Below, in pieces: positions 16,301-25,413 of a DNA stretch of 37,608 bases. The stretch spans positions 1-37,608 of the forward strand of contig CAMRVW010000003.1 of assembly GCA_947054185.1 (NCBI GenBank). Direction: 5' to 3'. The notes under the pieces were generated by a model, which saw only the letters and a program-made list of their open reading frames with translations, made no database searches and was not told the origin of the DNA. The stretch's first letter is position 1. Each line of letters begins with the position of its first letter. This stretch comes from an uncultured Rikenellaceae bacterium. Its GTDB lineage: Bacteria > Bacteroidota > Bacteroidia > Bacteroidales > Rikenellaceae. The position numbers were made by a program, and so were the translations under genes.

Positions 16301-16308
16301 CAAAGATA
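16301..16308 (-). promoter_or_regulatory. Promoter -7 box for the lipoprotein pair
   Basis: Minus strand TATCTTTG, 42 bp upstream of the lipocalin-like start. No clear TTTG is found at -33. Confidence 0.5.
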
Positions 16309-16346
16309 GGAAAAATAGCTGTTGCGGCATCACATGTCCATAAAGA

Positions 16347-16377
16347 TTTGAACGGAAAAGAAAATTGACTATATTTG
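16347..16377 (+). promoter_or_regulatory. tig promoter
   Basis: TTTG (16347-16350), a 19-bp spacer and TATATTTG (16370-16377): a full match to the Bacteroidetes consensus TTTG-N19-TAnnTTTG. It lies 34 bp before the tig start. Confidence 0.8.
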
Positions 16378-16410
16378 CGGTCGCTTTATGTGCATTTTAA
16401 TCTGATAAAT

Positions 16411-17730
16411 ATGAATATAGTAAAAGAAGATCTCGGAGGCCAAAGATTGCTTGTCAAGGTGAGCGTTGCAGAGGCCGACTATAAAGAGGCGGTCGACAAG
16501 GCCCTCAAGGCATACAGAAAAAAGGCCAACATACCCGGTTTCCGTCCCGGAATGGCTCCTGCCGGTGTCATCAACAAGATGTATCGCCGCAGCACCGTTG
16601 CCGACGAGTCTTACCGCAAGGCATCGTCAGAGCTTATCAAATATCTTGAAGACAATAAGATAGAGATAGTGGGCGAGCCCATGCCGGCAGAAAACCACCC
16701 CGAGCTTCATTTTGACACCGCTGTCGATTTCGAGTTCTGGTTCGAGGTGGGCGTAAAACCCGAGGTGGCCGTCGACCTTGCCAAGGTAAAGGTTACCAAA
16801 TACGATGTCGAGATAGATAACGACATGCGCGCCTCTTACAAAGAGAACTATCTGCGCCGCTTCGGCAAGCTCGTCGATGTCGACACGGCCGAGAAGGACG
16901 ATGCCGTCAGCGCCACCCTCACCGGCGGCGACATAACTGTCGACGATGCTTACATCGGCCTTACCGCCATGGATGAAGACAAACGCAAGCCCTTCTTAGG
17001 CAAGAAGGTGGGCGACAAGATAAAGGTCAACATCGAGGAGCTTTACCCCCAGAAGTCGCAACGTGCGGCCATACTCTCGGTCAAGGAGGCCGAGTTGGAG
17101 GGCATCGCTCCCGAGTTCGAGGCCACCATATCGCGCATACGTCGTTTTGCCGCTCCCGAGCTTAACGAAGAGTTCTTCAAAGAGGCCTTCCCCGACGGCA
17201 AAATCACCGACGAGGCCGGTCTTGACGCCTTTGTCGAAGAGCAGATAAAAGGCGAGCTCACCCGCGAGAGCGACCACAAGCTGGCTGTCGACACGCGCGA
17301 GGCTGTCGTGAAGGCTGCCGCCCTCACCCTGCCCGACGAGTTCCTCAAAAGATGGCTCGTGGCGATAAACGAGGGTAAGTTCACCATGGAAGACATCGAA
17401 CGCGAGTTCGATACCTTCAAAGAGATGATGACCTGGGATATCCTCCAGCGCCATTACCTCAAAGAGGCGGGCCTCACCGTCGATAACGACGACATCAAGG
17501 CCGAGGCGCGCAACCTCGCAGCCATGCAGTTCGCCTATTACGGCATGCCCAACCCCGAAGAGTCGATGCTCGACAATTACGTGGGTCACATCATGGGCAA
17601 CAAAGAGGAGGTGCGCAAGCTCTATGAACGCGTCACCGAGTCTAAGGTTGTCGCATACCTCGACACCAAGGTGAAGATCACCGCCAAGAAGATCTCGACC
17701 AAAGACTTCATGGCGTTGCTCCAGGCGTAA
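16411..17730 (+). CDS. tig: Trigger factor
   Basis: A 439-residue ribosome-associated chaperone that receives nascent chains at the exit tunnel. The N-terminal domain carries the ribosome-binding signature (NIPGFRPGMAP, about residues 41-51; E. coli has GFRxGKxP). A weakly conserved FKBP-like middle (about 150-245) follows, then a helical C-terminal domain rich in acidic and basic residues. The start is the ATG at 16411 (MNIVKEDLGG), because the frame open to 16375 runs over the promoter -7 box. It is monocistronic, with a strong promoter and terminator. The FKBP region lacks obvious isomerase residues, as in other Bacteroidetes trigger factors, but this was not checked in detail. Confidence 0.93.
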   Translation: MNIVKEDLGGQRLLVKVSVAEADYKEAVDKALKAYRKKANIPGFRPGMAPAGVINKMYRRSTVADESYRKASSELIKYLEDNKIEIVGEPMPAENHPELHFDTAVDFEFWFEVGVKPEVAVDLAKVKVTKYDVEIDNDMRASYKENYLRRFGKLVDVDTAEKDDAVSATLTGGDITVDDAYIGLTAMDEDKRKPFLGKKVGDKIKVNIEELYPQKSQRAAILSVKEAELEGIAPEFEATISRIRRFAAPELNEEFFKEAFPDGKITDEAGLDAFVEEQIKGELTRESDHKLAVDTREAVVKAAALTLPDEFLKRWLVAINEGKFTMEDIEREFDTFKEMMTWDILQRHYLKEAGLTVDNDDIKAEARNLAAMQFAYYGMPNPEESMLDNYVGHIMGNKEEVRKLYERVTESKVVAYLDTKVKITAKKISTKDFMALLQA

Positions 17731-17793
17731 GGCGATGTGTTTCGCCGCTCGTTCGCTTCTGGCGGCATGGCGGTCGGGAACACTTGAGATAGA

Positions 17794-17829
17794 AAGCGGA
17801 GACATCGTTTCGAATGTCTCCGCTTTTTG
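17794..17829 (+). terminator. tig terminator
   Basis: AAGCGGAGACAT (17794-17805) pairs perfectly with ATGTCTCCGCTT (17814-17825) around an 8-nt loop, then TTTG. The rest of the gap to 18093 holds no recognisable gene. Confidence 0.85.
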
Positions 17830-18093
17830 TTTCGACCCGGGGGAGAGGGTCCCGACTGGGCAGTGCCCTTTCCGGTGGTGTTAACATAAAACGACACGCC
17901 CCGCATAGACGCCCGGGAGGTCGTCGGCGAGTGCGGGAAGAACTGCTTCGGATCGTCCGGCGCATATATGGCAGACTGCCGTCTTGTTGTGAATGTTTGA
18001 TTTGATAGGGGGATAGAGATGATTTTGTATTAAAAGCGTGTGTTTTATGAAAAAAAAGTATCTTTACGACCGTAAACATTAAAGATATTAACA

Positions 18094-19293
18094 ATGAATT
18101 CTTCCGTACCTTTGGCTTCCGACCGTCTCAGCGTGGTCGATGCCCTCAGGGGGTTCGCCCTGCTGGCCATCGTTCTTCTGCACAACTTGGAGCACTATAA
18201 CATCTATTTCGCTCCCGAAGGCCTTCCCGAGTGGCTTCAGCGGCTCGACGGCACAATGTGGCGCACCACCTTTTTTCTGCTCGCGGGCAAGGCTTACGCC
18301 ACCTTCTCGTTGCTTTTCGGCTTCAGCTTCTATGTGCAGATGCGCAACGCCCGTGGTCGGGGTGTCGATTTCCGTGCGCGGTTTGCGTGGCGCATGCTTC
18401 TGCTGGCGGGCTTTTCGCAGCTTCACGCCCTCTTCTATAACGGCGACATATTGTTGCTCTATGCGGTCATGGGTCTGGTGCTGATACCGGCGTCTGGATG
18501 GAAAAACCGCACCGTCTTCATTGTGGCCACCGTGCTGATGTTGCAGCCGTTGGAGTGGGGCAAGGTCATATATGCCATGCTCAACCCCGATTACCGCGAC
18601 CCGGTCACCGCCTTCGGCCGCTATGCCGGGCAGGCCTATATGGTGGGCACTCAGGGCAACTTCGTTCAAACCCTGCGCGATAATATATGGAACGGGCAGC
18701 TCTTCAACAGCCTGTGGCAGATAGGTGCCGGACGGCTGTTTCAAACCCCCGCCCTCTTCCTTTACGGCATGCTGCTCGGTCGCCTCGACCTTTTCAAACG
18801 CTCTGAACATGCCGTAAAGGTGTGGCGCAAATTGCTCGTTGCCGGCGTTGTGATGTTCATACCACTCTATCTGTTGCAGACTTACGTGCCCGCCCATATC
18901 GCAAACCCCGTCGTTGCAGCCCATTACGGAGTGGCCGTGCCTATGCTCGCCAACTTCGCCTTCATGACGGTGCTGGTATCTTTCTTTGTGCTGTGCTGGT
19001 TTCACAAGGGCGACGGTTATAAGTTCCAGCGTGCCGTGATACCTTACGGACGCATGAGCCTGACCAATTATATCACCCAGTCTGTCATCGGCGTCTGCCT
19101 CTATTACAATTTCGGGCTGGGGCTGTATCGGTCGACGGGTGCCACGCAGACGCTGCTCATAGGTCTGGGCATCTTCGCCGTGCAGCTCGTTTTCAGCCGT
19201 CTGTGGCTCGCCCGTCATAGGCAGGGGCCGCTTGAATATCTCTGGAAACGGGGTACATGGATAGGTTCCAAGACCGCCTCGCGTCAGGGTTGA
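18094..19293 (+). CDS. DUF418-family membrane protein
   Basis: A 399-residue protein with about nine to ten hydrophobic segments. It starts with RLSVVDALRGFALLAIVLLHN, the acyltransferase-3-like opening of DUF418 proteins, and ends with the DUF418 hallmark PYGRMSLTNYITQS (about residues 322-335) and GPLEYLWKRGTW (about 379-390). The family is found in the cytoplasmic membrane; its activity is not established, though transfer of acyl groups is often suspected. A possible -7 box (TATCTTTA at 18059) lies upstream. nadC follows after 54 bp on the same strand, with its own weak -7 box, so cotranscription is possible. Confidence 0.85.
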   Translation: MNSSVPLASDRLSVVDALRGFALLAIVLLHNLEHYNIYFAPEGLPEWLQRLDGTMWRTTFFLLAGKAYATFSLLFGFSFYVQMRNARGRGVDFRARFAWRMLLLAGFSQLHALFYNGDILLLYAVMGLVLIPASGWKNRTVFIVATVLMLQPLEWGKVIYAMLNPDYRDPVTAFGRYAGQAYMVGTQGNFVQTLRDNIWNGQLFNSLWQIGAGRLFQTPALFLYGMLLGRLDLFKRSEHAVKVWRKLLVAGVVMFIPLYLLQTYVPAHIANPVVAAHYGVAVPMLANFAFMTVLVSFFVLCWFHKGDGYKFQRAVIPYGRMSLTNYITQSVIGVCLYYNFGLGLYRSTGATQTLLIGLGIFAVQLVFSRLWLARHRQGPLEYLWKRGTWIGSKTASRQG

Positions 19294-19325
19294 TCCACGG
19301 CGGCGGGCGAATCGGATTTTTTTAT

Positions 19326-19333
19326 TAAGTTTG
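19326..19333 (+). promoter_or_regulatory. Possible nadC promoter -7 box
   Basis: TAAGTTTG fits TAnnTTTG but stands only 14 bp before the ATG and lacks a TTTG at -33. Weak. Confidence 0.3.
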
Positions 19334-19347
19334 TAAACAAAAAAGGC

Positions 19348-20208
19348 ATGAAAAAAGAGTATATCCCATTTGTCAGCGACCTTATAGAGCTGGCTGTCAG
19401 GGAAGATATCGGTGACGGCGACCACACCTCGCTATCGACCATTCCGGCAGGAGAGAGGGGACGCATGAAGCTGCTTGTAAAGCAAGAGGGTGTGCTTGCC
19501 GGTGTCGAGGTTGCGCGCATGGTGTTCGAACGTCTTGTCGGCGACCTTGCATTCGATGGGTTGCTGGGCGATGGCGACAGGGTCAAACCCGGCGATGTGG
19601 CCTTTTACGTCAGCGGCAACATGATTTCGCTTTTGCAGTCTGAGCGCATCGTGCTCAATATAATGCAGCGCATGAGCGGCGTGGCCACCTGCACCGCCAT
19701 ATATGCCGATCGCATCAAGGGCTTCAAGGCTAAGGTGATAGATACGCGCAAGACCACTCCCGGCATGCGTGTGCTCGACAAGATGGCCGTTGCCATAGGC
19801 GGAGGAGGCAACCACCGCATAGGTCTGTTCGATATGATGCTCATCAAAGACAACCACATAGACTTTGCCGGAGGCGTGGCCGAGGCTCTCACACGTGCCA
19901 AGGATTACCTTGCCCGCACCGGCCGCCACCTGCCCATAGAGATAGAGACACGGTCGCTCTCAGACATAGAGACGGCCTTGGCCACCGGAGGTGCCGACCG
20001 CATAATGCTCGACAACTTCGACGTGGCGACCACCGCCGAGGCTGTAAGGCTCATAGACGGACGTGCCGAGGTTGAGTCGTCGGGAGGCATAACGCTCGAT
20101 ACCATAGCCGATTACGCAGCCACAGGCGTCGACTTCATATCTGTGGGAGCGCTTACCCATCAGATAAAAAGCCTCGACATGAGTCTTAAGTTCGTCGAGA
20201 TGGCATAA
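19348..20208 (+). CDS. nadC: Nicotinate-nucleotide pyrophosphorylase (carboxylating)
   Basis: A 286-residue enzyme of de novo NAD synthesis that makes nicotinate mononucleotide from quinolinate and PRPP. The family signatures are clear: REDIGDGDHTS near residue 15, the DTRKTTPGMR loop (about 132-141), GGGGNHRIGLFDMMLIKDNHI (about 151-171), the IEIETRSL strand, ADRIMLDNF, and ESSGGI with SVGALTH near the end. Length is normal. nadA and nadB are not in the window. The upstream DUF418 gene has no known connection. Confidence 0.95.
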   Translation: MKKEYIPFVSDLIELAVREDIGDGDHTSLSTIPAGERGRMKLLVKQEGVLAGVEVARMVFERLVGDLAFDGLLGDGDRVKPGDVAFYVSGNMISLLQSERIVLNIMQRMSGVATCTAIYADRIKGFKAKVIDTRKTTPGMRVLDKMAVAIGGGGNHRIGLFDMMLIKDNHIDFAGGVAEALTRAKDYLARTGRHLPIEIETRSLSDIETALATGGADRIMLDNFDVATTAEAVRLIDGRAEVESSGGITLDTIADYAATGVDFISVGALTHQIKSLDMSLKFVEMA

Positions 20209-20643
20209 TTGTGTCATTTGCAACGTTTTAAGTGATTAGTGGCAAGTCGACGCACCGTAAAGCCTTGTAATTGATTGTTGAAAAAGCCATATTTTTCAAA
20301 TGGGTGGAATATGATGCGGTCAGATGGTGTAATGTATTGATATCTAGTAGTATATTGCACTTCATTTAAAGTGTGGGATTAGGTGAAGTGTCGTAAATTG
20401 ATTGGTATCAGTGTGTTATGTGTGCTGAAATTAATGTGTCTTAAGTCTGATTGCGCTGATAATGAGTATGTTGTGCGGTTTATGTGAAGTGCGGCTTTAA
20501 GTAAGTGTATCTAAAGTGTTGTTTTTGTTGGCGTTGGCTGTGGAAAATATGTGCAAAAACGTTGTACTTTTCGATACGATTACTTTTGAAATGAATTTTT
20601 TTGATTTCCACCCAAAGAAGATTTGAAATAAAATTACGATATC
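20209..20643. other. GT-rich intergenic region before the DPP IV gene
   Basis: No coding frame is supported. The plus strand is rich in G and T, with repeated AAGTG or GTGT words. A 7-bp inverted repeat (20358-20364 with 20384-20390) could form a loop. A -7 box lies near its right end. Confidence 0.4.
20581..20588 (+). promoter_or_regulatory. DPP IV gene promoter -7 box
   Basis: TACTTTTG fits TAnnTTTG, 55 bp before the start. The nearest TTG-like -33 word (GTTG, 20561-20564) is 16 bp upstream, slightly close. Confidence 0.5.
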
Positions 20644-22749
20644 ATGAAAAAAATTGCCATTACGATTATCGCTTCGCTGGCAGCGCTTTGTGCCGACGCC
20701 CAGCGCAGTAACCTGCTCTCCGGCGTCACGTCGATGGGCGACGGCAACCATTATGCCGTGGTCGAGGGACGTACGGTCAAGCTCTATGATTACGCCACCT
20801 CGTCTATGCGTGAGGTTGTCTTCGATGCCTCCGAGCATACGCCCGAGATAGACTTCAAGCGTTATTTCTTCAGCCCCGACGAGAGCAAGATCATGTTCGT
20901 AACCGACATAAAGCCCATCTATCGTCACTCATACACTGCCGACCATTATGTCTTCAACCGTGCCGACGGCTCGCTGAGGCCCCTCTCGAATGGCGGACCC
21001 CAGCAGGTGGCCACCTTCTCGCCCGACGGCACCAAGGCGGCTTTCGTGCGCGACAACAACCTCTTCTGGGTCGACCTTGCCGCCGACGGGTTTGTCGAGC
21101 ATCAGATAACCGACGACGGACGCTTCAATTACATACTCAACGGCATACCCGACTGGGTGTATGAAGAGGAATACTCTTTCGCCCGCGCATACGAGTGGTC
21201 GCCCGCCTCAGACTATATTGCCTATTATCGCACCGATGAAGAGCGCGTTAAGGAGTATAACATGAATATGTTCCGCGGCGATCTTTATCCCACCGTCTAT
21301 AAGTTCAAATACCCCAAGGCCGGCGAGCGCAACTCTGTGGTAACCATACACACCTATGAGCTTGCTTCTGGCAAGAGCGTCGAGATGGAGACAGGCGATG
21401 CCGACGACCGTTACATCCCACGCATAATGTGGGCGGGCAGTCAACTTGCCGTGGCCAACCTCAATCGTCTGCAAAACAAGCTCGACCTCTTCCTGTGCGA
21501 TCCGGCAACGGGCTGCAGCCGCATCATATACCACGAAGAGGACGACCGTTACGTCGACCGTGTGGGCGACAAAACCTTCACCTTCCTGGGCGATGGCGAC
21601 CGCTTCCTTGTTCAGAACGAGACGAGCGGTTACAAGCATATCTATCTCTATTCCACCGATAAAGGCCTGATATGCCCTGTCACCTCGGGCGATTATGAGG
21701 TGACCGACCTTTTGGGTGTCGACCCCAAAAAAGGCGTTGTCTATTACATGTCCACCGAGGCCTCGCCGCTCAAACGCGACCTTTACACCGTAAGGCTCAA
21801 CGGCAAGGGCAAGAAGCGCCTCACCGGCGGCGACGGCACATACAGAGTGGTTCCGTCAAAGGGCTTCAACTATTTCATAACCTATTTCAGTTCGGCCACC
21901 ACACCCACCGAGGTCACTCTCTGCAAGGGCGACGGCAAACCCGTGCGCAGCCTCTTCCGCAACGAGACCCTCAAGGCGCTGGCCGATGACGGCACCATAC
22001 CCCTCAAGAAGTTCTTCACCTTTGACAATGAGGCAGGGCAGACCCTCAACGGTTATATGCTTTACCCCGCCGACTTCGACTCGACCAAGGTGTACCCCCT
22101 GTTCATGACCCAATACAGCGGCCCGGGCTCTCAGCAGGTGGCCGACAACTGGTCGGGAGGCTGGGAGAGTGAGCTGCTCGCCCACGGTTATGTCGTTGCG
22201 TGTGTTGACGGACGCGGTACCGGTTTCCGTGGCGAGGAGTTCCGCAAGTGCACCTATGGCGACCTTGGCCGATATGAGGTTGAAGACCAGATAGCTGCGG
22301 CCCGTTACTTGGGTTCGCTGCCCTATATCGACTCCACGCGCATAGGCATATACGGCTGGAGCTTCGGCGGTTTCATGGCACTCAACTGCATACTCAAAGG
22401 CAACGACGTCTTCAAGATGGCCATAGCAGTGGCGCCCGTAACCAACTGGCGTTATTACGACACCATATACACCGAGCTTTACAACGGTCTGCCGGGCGAC
22501 AACCCCTCGGGCTATGACGACAATTCGCCCATTAACTTTGCCGACCGTCTCAAAGGCAAGCTGCTGCTGGCTCACGGCACAGGCGACGACAACGTGCACA
22601 TACAGAACAGTTTTCAGATGATAGAGGCTTTGGCTGCCGCGGGTAAGCCCTTCGATATGGCCATATATCCCGACCAGAATCACGGCATGGGTCACGACAG
22701 GGATCACCTGATGGACAAGTGTGTCAAGTATGTGATTGACAATCTCTAA
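20644..22749 (+). CDS. Dipeptidyl peptidase IV-type S9B serine peptidase
   Basis: A 701-residue peptidase with a signal peptide (about residues 1-20, ending ADAQ). The N-terminal beta-propeller contains DWVYEEEYSF, whose Glu pair binds the free amino end of the substrate in DPP IV. The alpha/beta-hydrolase domain has the triad S573 (GWSFGG), D648 (GTGDDNVH) and H680 (NHGMGH); the spacings 75 and 107 equal what I recall for Porphyromonas gingivalis DPP IV. It removes Xaa-Pro dipeptides in the periplasm or at the surface. A related tripeptidyl peptidase (PtpA type) is the alternative. It is monocistronic, with its own terminator. Confidence 0.92.
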   Translation: MKKIAITIIASLAALCADAQRSNLLSGVTSMGDGNHYAVVEGRTVKLYDYATSSMREVVFDASEHTPEIDFKRYFFSPDESKIMFVTDIKPIYRHSYTADHYVFNRADGSLRPLSNGGPQQVATFSPDGTKAAFVRDNNLFWVDLAADGFVEHQITDDGRFNYILNGIPDWVYEEEYSFARAYEWSPASDYIAYYRTDEERVKEYNMNMFRGDLYPTVYKFKYPKAGERNSVVTIHTYELASGKSVEMETGDADDRYIPRIMWAGSQLAVANLNRLQNKLDLFLCDPATGCSRIIYHEEDDRYVDRVGDKTFTFLGDGDRFLVQNETSGYKHIYLYSTDKGLICPVTSGDYEVTDLLGVDPKKGVVYYMSTEASPLKRDLYTVRLNGKGKKRLTGGDGTYRVVPSKGFNYFITYFSSATTPTEVTLCKGDGKPVRSLFRNETLKALADDGTIPLKKFFTFDNEAGQTLNGYMLYPADFDSTKVYPLFMTQYSGPGSQQVADNWSGGWESELLAHGYVVACVDGRGTGFRGEEFRKCTYGDLGRYEVEDQIAAARYLGSLPYIDSTRIGIYGWSFGGFMALNCILKGNDVFKMAIAVAPVTNWRYYDTIYTELYNGLPGDNPSGYDDNSPINFADRLKGKLLLAHGTGDDNVHIQNSFQMIEALAAAGKPFDMAIYPDQNHGMGHDRDHLMDKCVKYVIDNL

Positions 22750-22766
22750 TCCCATCATGCAACACA

Positions 22767-22812
22767 GCCGCCCTCCGAAAGTGCTGATACAGGCTTTCGG
22801 AGGGCGGCCTTT
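22767..22812 (+). terminator. DPP IV gene terminator
   Basis: GCCGCCCTCCGAAAG (22767-22781) pairs perfectly over 15 bp with 22794-22808, followed by CTTTG. It lies 17 bp after the stop. Confidence 0.8.
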
Positions 22813-23202
22813 GTTCACCAGTCACCTGCCTGCCGCACTCACCACGGCGGCATCGGTTGCGTCATTCGAATCTCATCATGTCGGTCGGATGAAATAGTCG
22901 TTCGGCCATATATCCGACTCCACGGTTCCTTGATGAATGGGGTACGTCGCTGTTGCGGTGGCGCCCCCCGGGGGGCGTAAAAATATTCGGGTTTTGTTTC
23001 AGGGAAAGAGGTTGATTGTTAGGTGGTTGGATGGAGGAGTGAGGCTGTTTTGTATGGAGCGGCAGACTGATATTTGAAGTACCCATGCCCGGGAACGATT
23101 TCGGAGAAAAGAGTCTCAACCGGAAGATGTTCTCATTGACATTCGGTTTTAAGCTTGTATGGGTTGATTATCTCGATGTGGCAATTTTTAGTCTCAAATC
23201 TG
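22813..23202. other. Intergenic region without a recognisable gene
   Basis: Together with the leader at 23203-23393 this gap is over 550 bp. No frame shows family resemblance. Its one striking feature is the palindrome at 22962-22977. Confidence 0.4.
22962..22977. repeat. GC-only 16-bp palindrome
   Basis: CGCCCCCCGGGGGGCG is a perfect 16-bp palindrome with no loop, preceded by GTGG and followed by TAAAAATATT. It could be a protein-binding site or the core of a hairpin; nothing decides. Confidence 0.5.
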
Positions 23203-23263
23203 TATTTTGCTGCCTGAAGATAGGGCAATATTTCATATTTTATCGTAACTTTGTCAAGCACGG
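23203..23263 (+). promoter_or_regulatory. Shared promoter/leader region, copy 1
   Basis: This 61-bp segment aligns without gaps to 25233-25293; within it, 39 positions from AGATAGGGC to TTTGTCA differ at only two. It contains TAACTTTG (23246-23253), a TAnnTTTG -7 box. No canonical TTTG is found at -33; instead the TATTTCATATTTTAT stretch is conserved. The start codon follows after 140 nt. Weaker similarity continues through the leader (ATAAGGTT before the start in both). Confidence 0.65.
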
Positions 23264-23393
23264 CATACAAGGGTTCTTCTTTATGAATGTTTTTAAGCAG
23301 TGTGCTGTAACTTAATATTTTAAGTGTTTGTTTAAGGGCTCGGAATAAGGTTGAATCACATCAAAGTGCATAGTCATCATTAATCATTTCACA

Positions 23394-25154
23394 ATGAAAA
23401 GAATAATCACAGCCATTATGGGCGCCGTACTCCCATTCGCAGTCGCCGCTCAGGAGACAGACGTCAACGTCATAACCGTCCGCCTTGATTCGCTTTACAA
23501 TACTGTGCTCGCTGCTCCCGGAGCCGAGGTGTGCAAGGTCAGATATACCGGGTCCGACGGCACCAAAGCCCCCGGAGGGTTCTTGTGGCATCGCGGTCTG
23601 GGCAAGGGCTGGACGCAGGGCCTGCGCATCTCGCTCCCCGATGTGTCTCCGGCCAAGGCTGCCGAATTCGACACCTTCTTCCGAGAGATAGGCCGTGACA
23701 ACTTCGTGATACGTTACAATGACCACTGTTCGGCCACTCTCGTCGAGCCGCTGAACACAATATATATCTATGACTATGACGGGGCCGGCTCGCGTCTGAG
23801 TTTCATGAAGGCCTCCACCACGGGTGAAATATGTGTGCCTAAGGTATGGACATGTTGCGACTCACTCGATGCCACCCTGCACGACCCGCTCGCATTCGCT
23901 TCCCGACGCGAGCTGGCACTGCTGGGCCTTTCGAGGCTGTGGTCGGGTGTGAGCCGTAATTTCGCGTTCATGGAGCGCGTGAACCTTGACTGGGACAGCC
24001 TCTATGTGGCAAACATGGGGCCTGTGGCCGACGCCGCCGATAGCGGAGATGACGAGCGTGTGGGCGAACTTATGCAGCTCATGGCGGCCAAGCTCGGCGA
24101 CGGCCATACATTCGTCTATGGTTACGACCGACACAAATGTCACACCCCGTTGTCGACCGTAATTCTCGACGGACGGGTATATGTCGACGAAGTTATGTCA
24201 CAGGCGCTTGAAGAGCAGGGAATAAGGCGCGGCATGGAGCTTGTAAGCGTCAACGGCATACCTGTATTGGAATACGGACATACGCGCGTCATGCCATATA
24301 TATCCTCCTCGACTCCCCAGTGGAGCGAACACACCACCTTCAACGGCTATAATCTTCTTGCCGCGAAGAAAGGGGAGACTCTGCGTATGACGTTCGGAAA
24401 CGGCAAGAGAGACCTTTATATAGAGTACACCCCCGACGGTAACTTCCGGCCTAATTCACCGCGTGCCGTTGAATTCTCACTTCTGAAGGACAGAGTGGGA
24501 TTTCTGCGCATAAACAACTTCATGGATGCTGATTTCCGCGAACAGTTTGACAATATCTATCCCGACATACTCAAGACACGTGCACTTATAGTCGACCTTC
24601 GGGGAAACAAGGGCGGCAATTCAGGCAACGGCGACCATATCTTGCGTCATCTTGCCTCCGACACAATAAAGACCGGGCAATGGACCTCGCCGGCCTATAT
24701 TCCCGCCTTTGCGTCGTGGGGCATGGATCAGCCCGTGCACCATCAAGAGGGAGACACCTTGCTGCCGTATGCCGACCGCCCTCTCTATGACCATCCCGCA
24801 GTACTCCTTGTCGATGGGGGGACCTTTTCTGCCGCCGAAGATTTCACGGCCGCATTCCGTGGCATGGGACGCGGTAAGGTTATAGGAACTTACACGGCCG
24901 GTTCCACCGGCAACGGGGTGCGCATTGTTCTTATACCAGGGGTGGCATACGCCAATATCTGTTCAAAGCATGACGTGGCGCCCGACGGCACCGAGTTTGT
25001 CGGCATAGGAATAAAGCCCGATATCGAAATCAGGGAGAATTACGACAGCTTTTTCGGCACTGCCGGTTCTCCAGTGGTCGAGTCCGCCCTGCGCCTGCTC
25101 GGAAAGGGTGAAATGAAACGGCACACAAAATCATTGAAATCGACGATGAAGTGA
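23394..25154 (+). CDS. S41-family peptidase, exported
   Basis: A 586-residue protein with a signal peptide (about residues 1-19, ending AVAAQ). The C-terminal half has the tail-specific-protease fold: LIVDLRGNKGGNSG (about residues 399-412) and VLLVDGGTFSAAEDF (about 469-483), where the serine in TFSAAE is the expected nucleophile. Residues about 265-340 may be a PDZ-like module (GIRRGMELVSVNGIPV). The N-terminal third matches nothing I recognise. It cuts proteins or peptides in the periplasm or at the surface; the substrate is unknown. It shares a duplicated upstream region with the beta-barrel gene at 25414, suggesting common control. Confidence 0.85.
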   Translation: MKRIITAIMGAVLPFAVAAQETDVNVITVRLDSLYNTVLAAPGAEVCKVRYTGSDGTKAPGGFLWHRGLGKGWTQGLRISLPDVSPAKAAEFDTFFREIGRDNFVIRYNDHCSATLVEPLNTIYIYDYDGAGSRLSFMKASTTGEICVPKVWTCCDSLDATLHDPLAFASRRELALLGLSRLWSGVSRNFAFMERVNLDWDSLYVANMGPVADAADSGDDERVGELMQLMAAKLGDGHTFVYGYDRHKCHTPLSTVILDGRVYVDEVMSQALEEQGIRRGMELVSVNGIPVLEYGHTRVMPYISSSTPQWSEHTTFNGYNLLAAKKGETLRMTFGNGKRDLYIEYTPDGNFRPNSPRAVEFSLLKDRVGFLRINNFMDADFREQFDNIYPDILKTRALIVDLRGNKGGNSGNGDHILRHLASDTIKTGQWTSPAYIPAFASWGMDQPVHHQEGDTLLPYADRPLYDHPAVLLVDGGTFSAAEDFTAAFRGMGRGKVIGTYTAGSTGNGVRIVLIPGVAYANICSKHDVAPDGTEFVGIGIKPDIEIRENYDSFFGTAGSPVVESALRLLGKGEMKRHTKSLKSTMK

Positions 25155-25232
25155 ACTTTTTTTTGTATGGAATTGATGGATTTCAAGAGAGTTACTGCTT
25201 TTGAAGTAAAGACTAATTCCAGGGAAAATCAG

Positions 25233-25293
25233 CGTTTTGCTGTTGAAAGATAGGGCTATATTTCATATTTTATTGTAACTTTGTCAGGTACAG
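25233..25293 (+). promoter_or_regulatory. Shared promoter/leader region, copy 2
   Basis: Counterpart of 23203-23263, with the -7 box TAACTTTG at 25276-25283, about 130 nt before the beta-barrel gene. The conserved block begins upstream of the -7 box, where a regulator would bind. Confidence 0.65.
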
Positions 25294-25413
25294 TGCACAT
25301 AGGTTTCTCCTTTAATATAGGGCATAATCTTGAACGTACGCTGTTTGTTGGCATTTTAATCGCTTATTTAAATAACTCAAGATAAGGTTAAATTACTTCA
25401 TTTTATAACCACA

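Noticed and set aside
18088..19425. A 445-codon frame on the minus strand opposite the DUF418 gene
   Set aside because: It mirrors the real gene, has no family resemblance, and the plus strand carries clear DUF418 motifs and membrane helices.
21856..22818. A 320-codon minus-strand frame opposite the DPP IV gene
   Set aside because: Antisense shadow of a gene with an intact catalytic triad; it even runs through the terminator.
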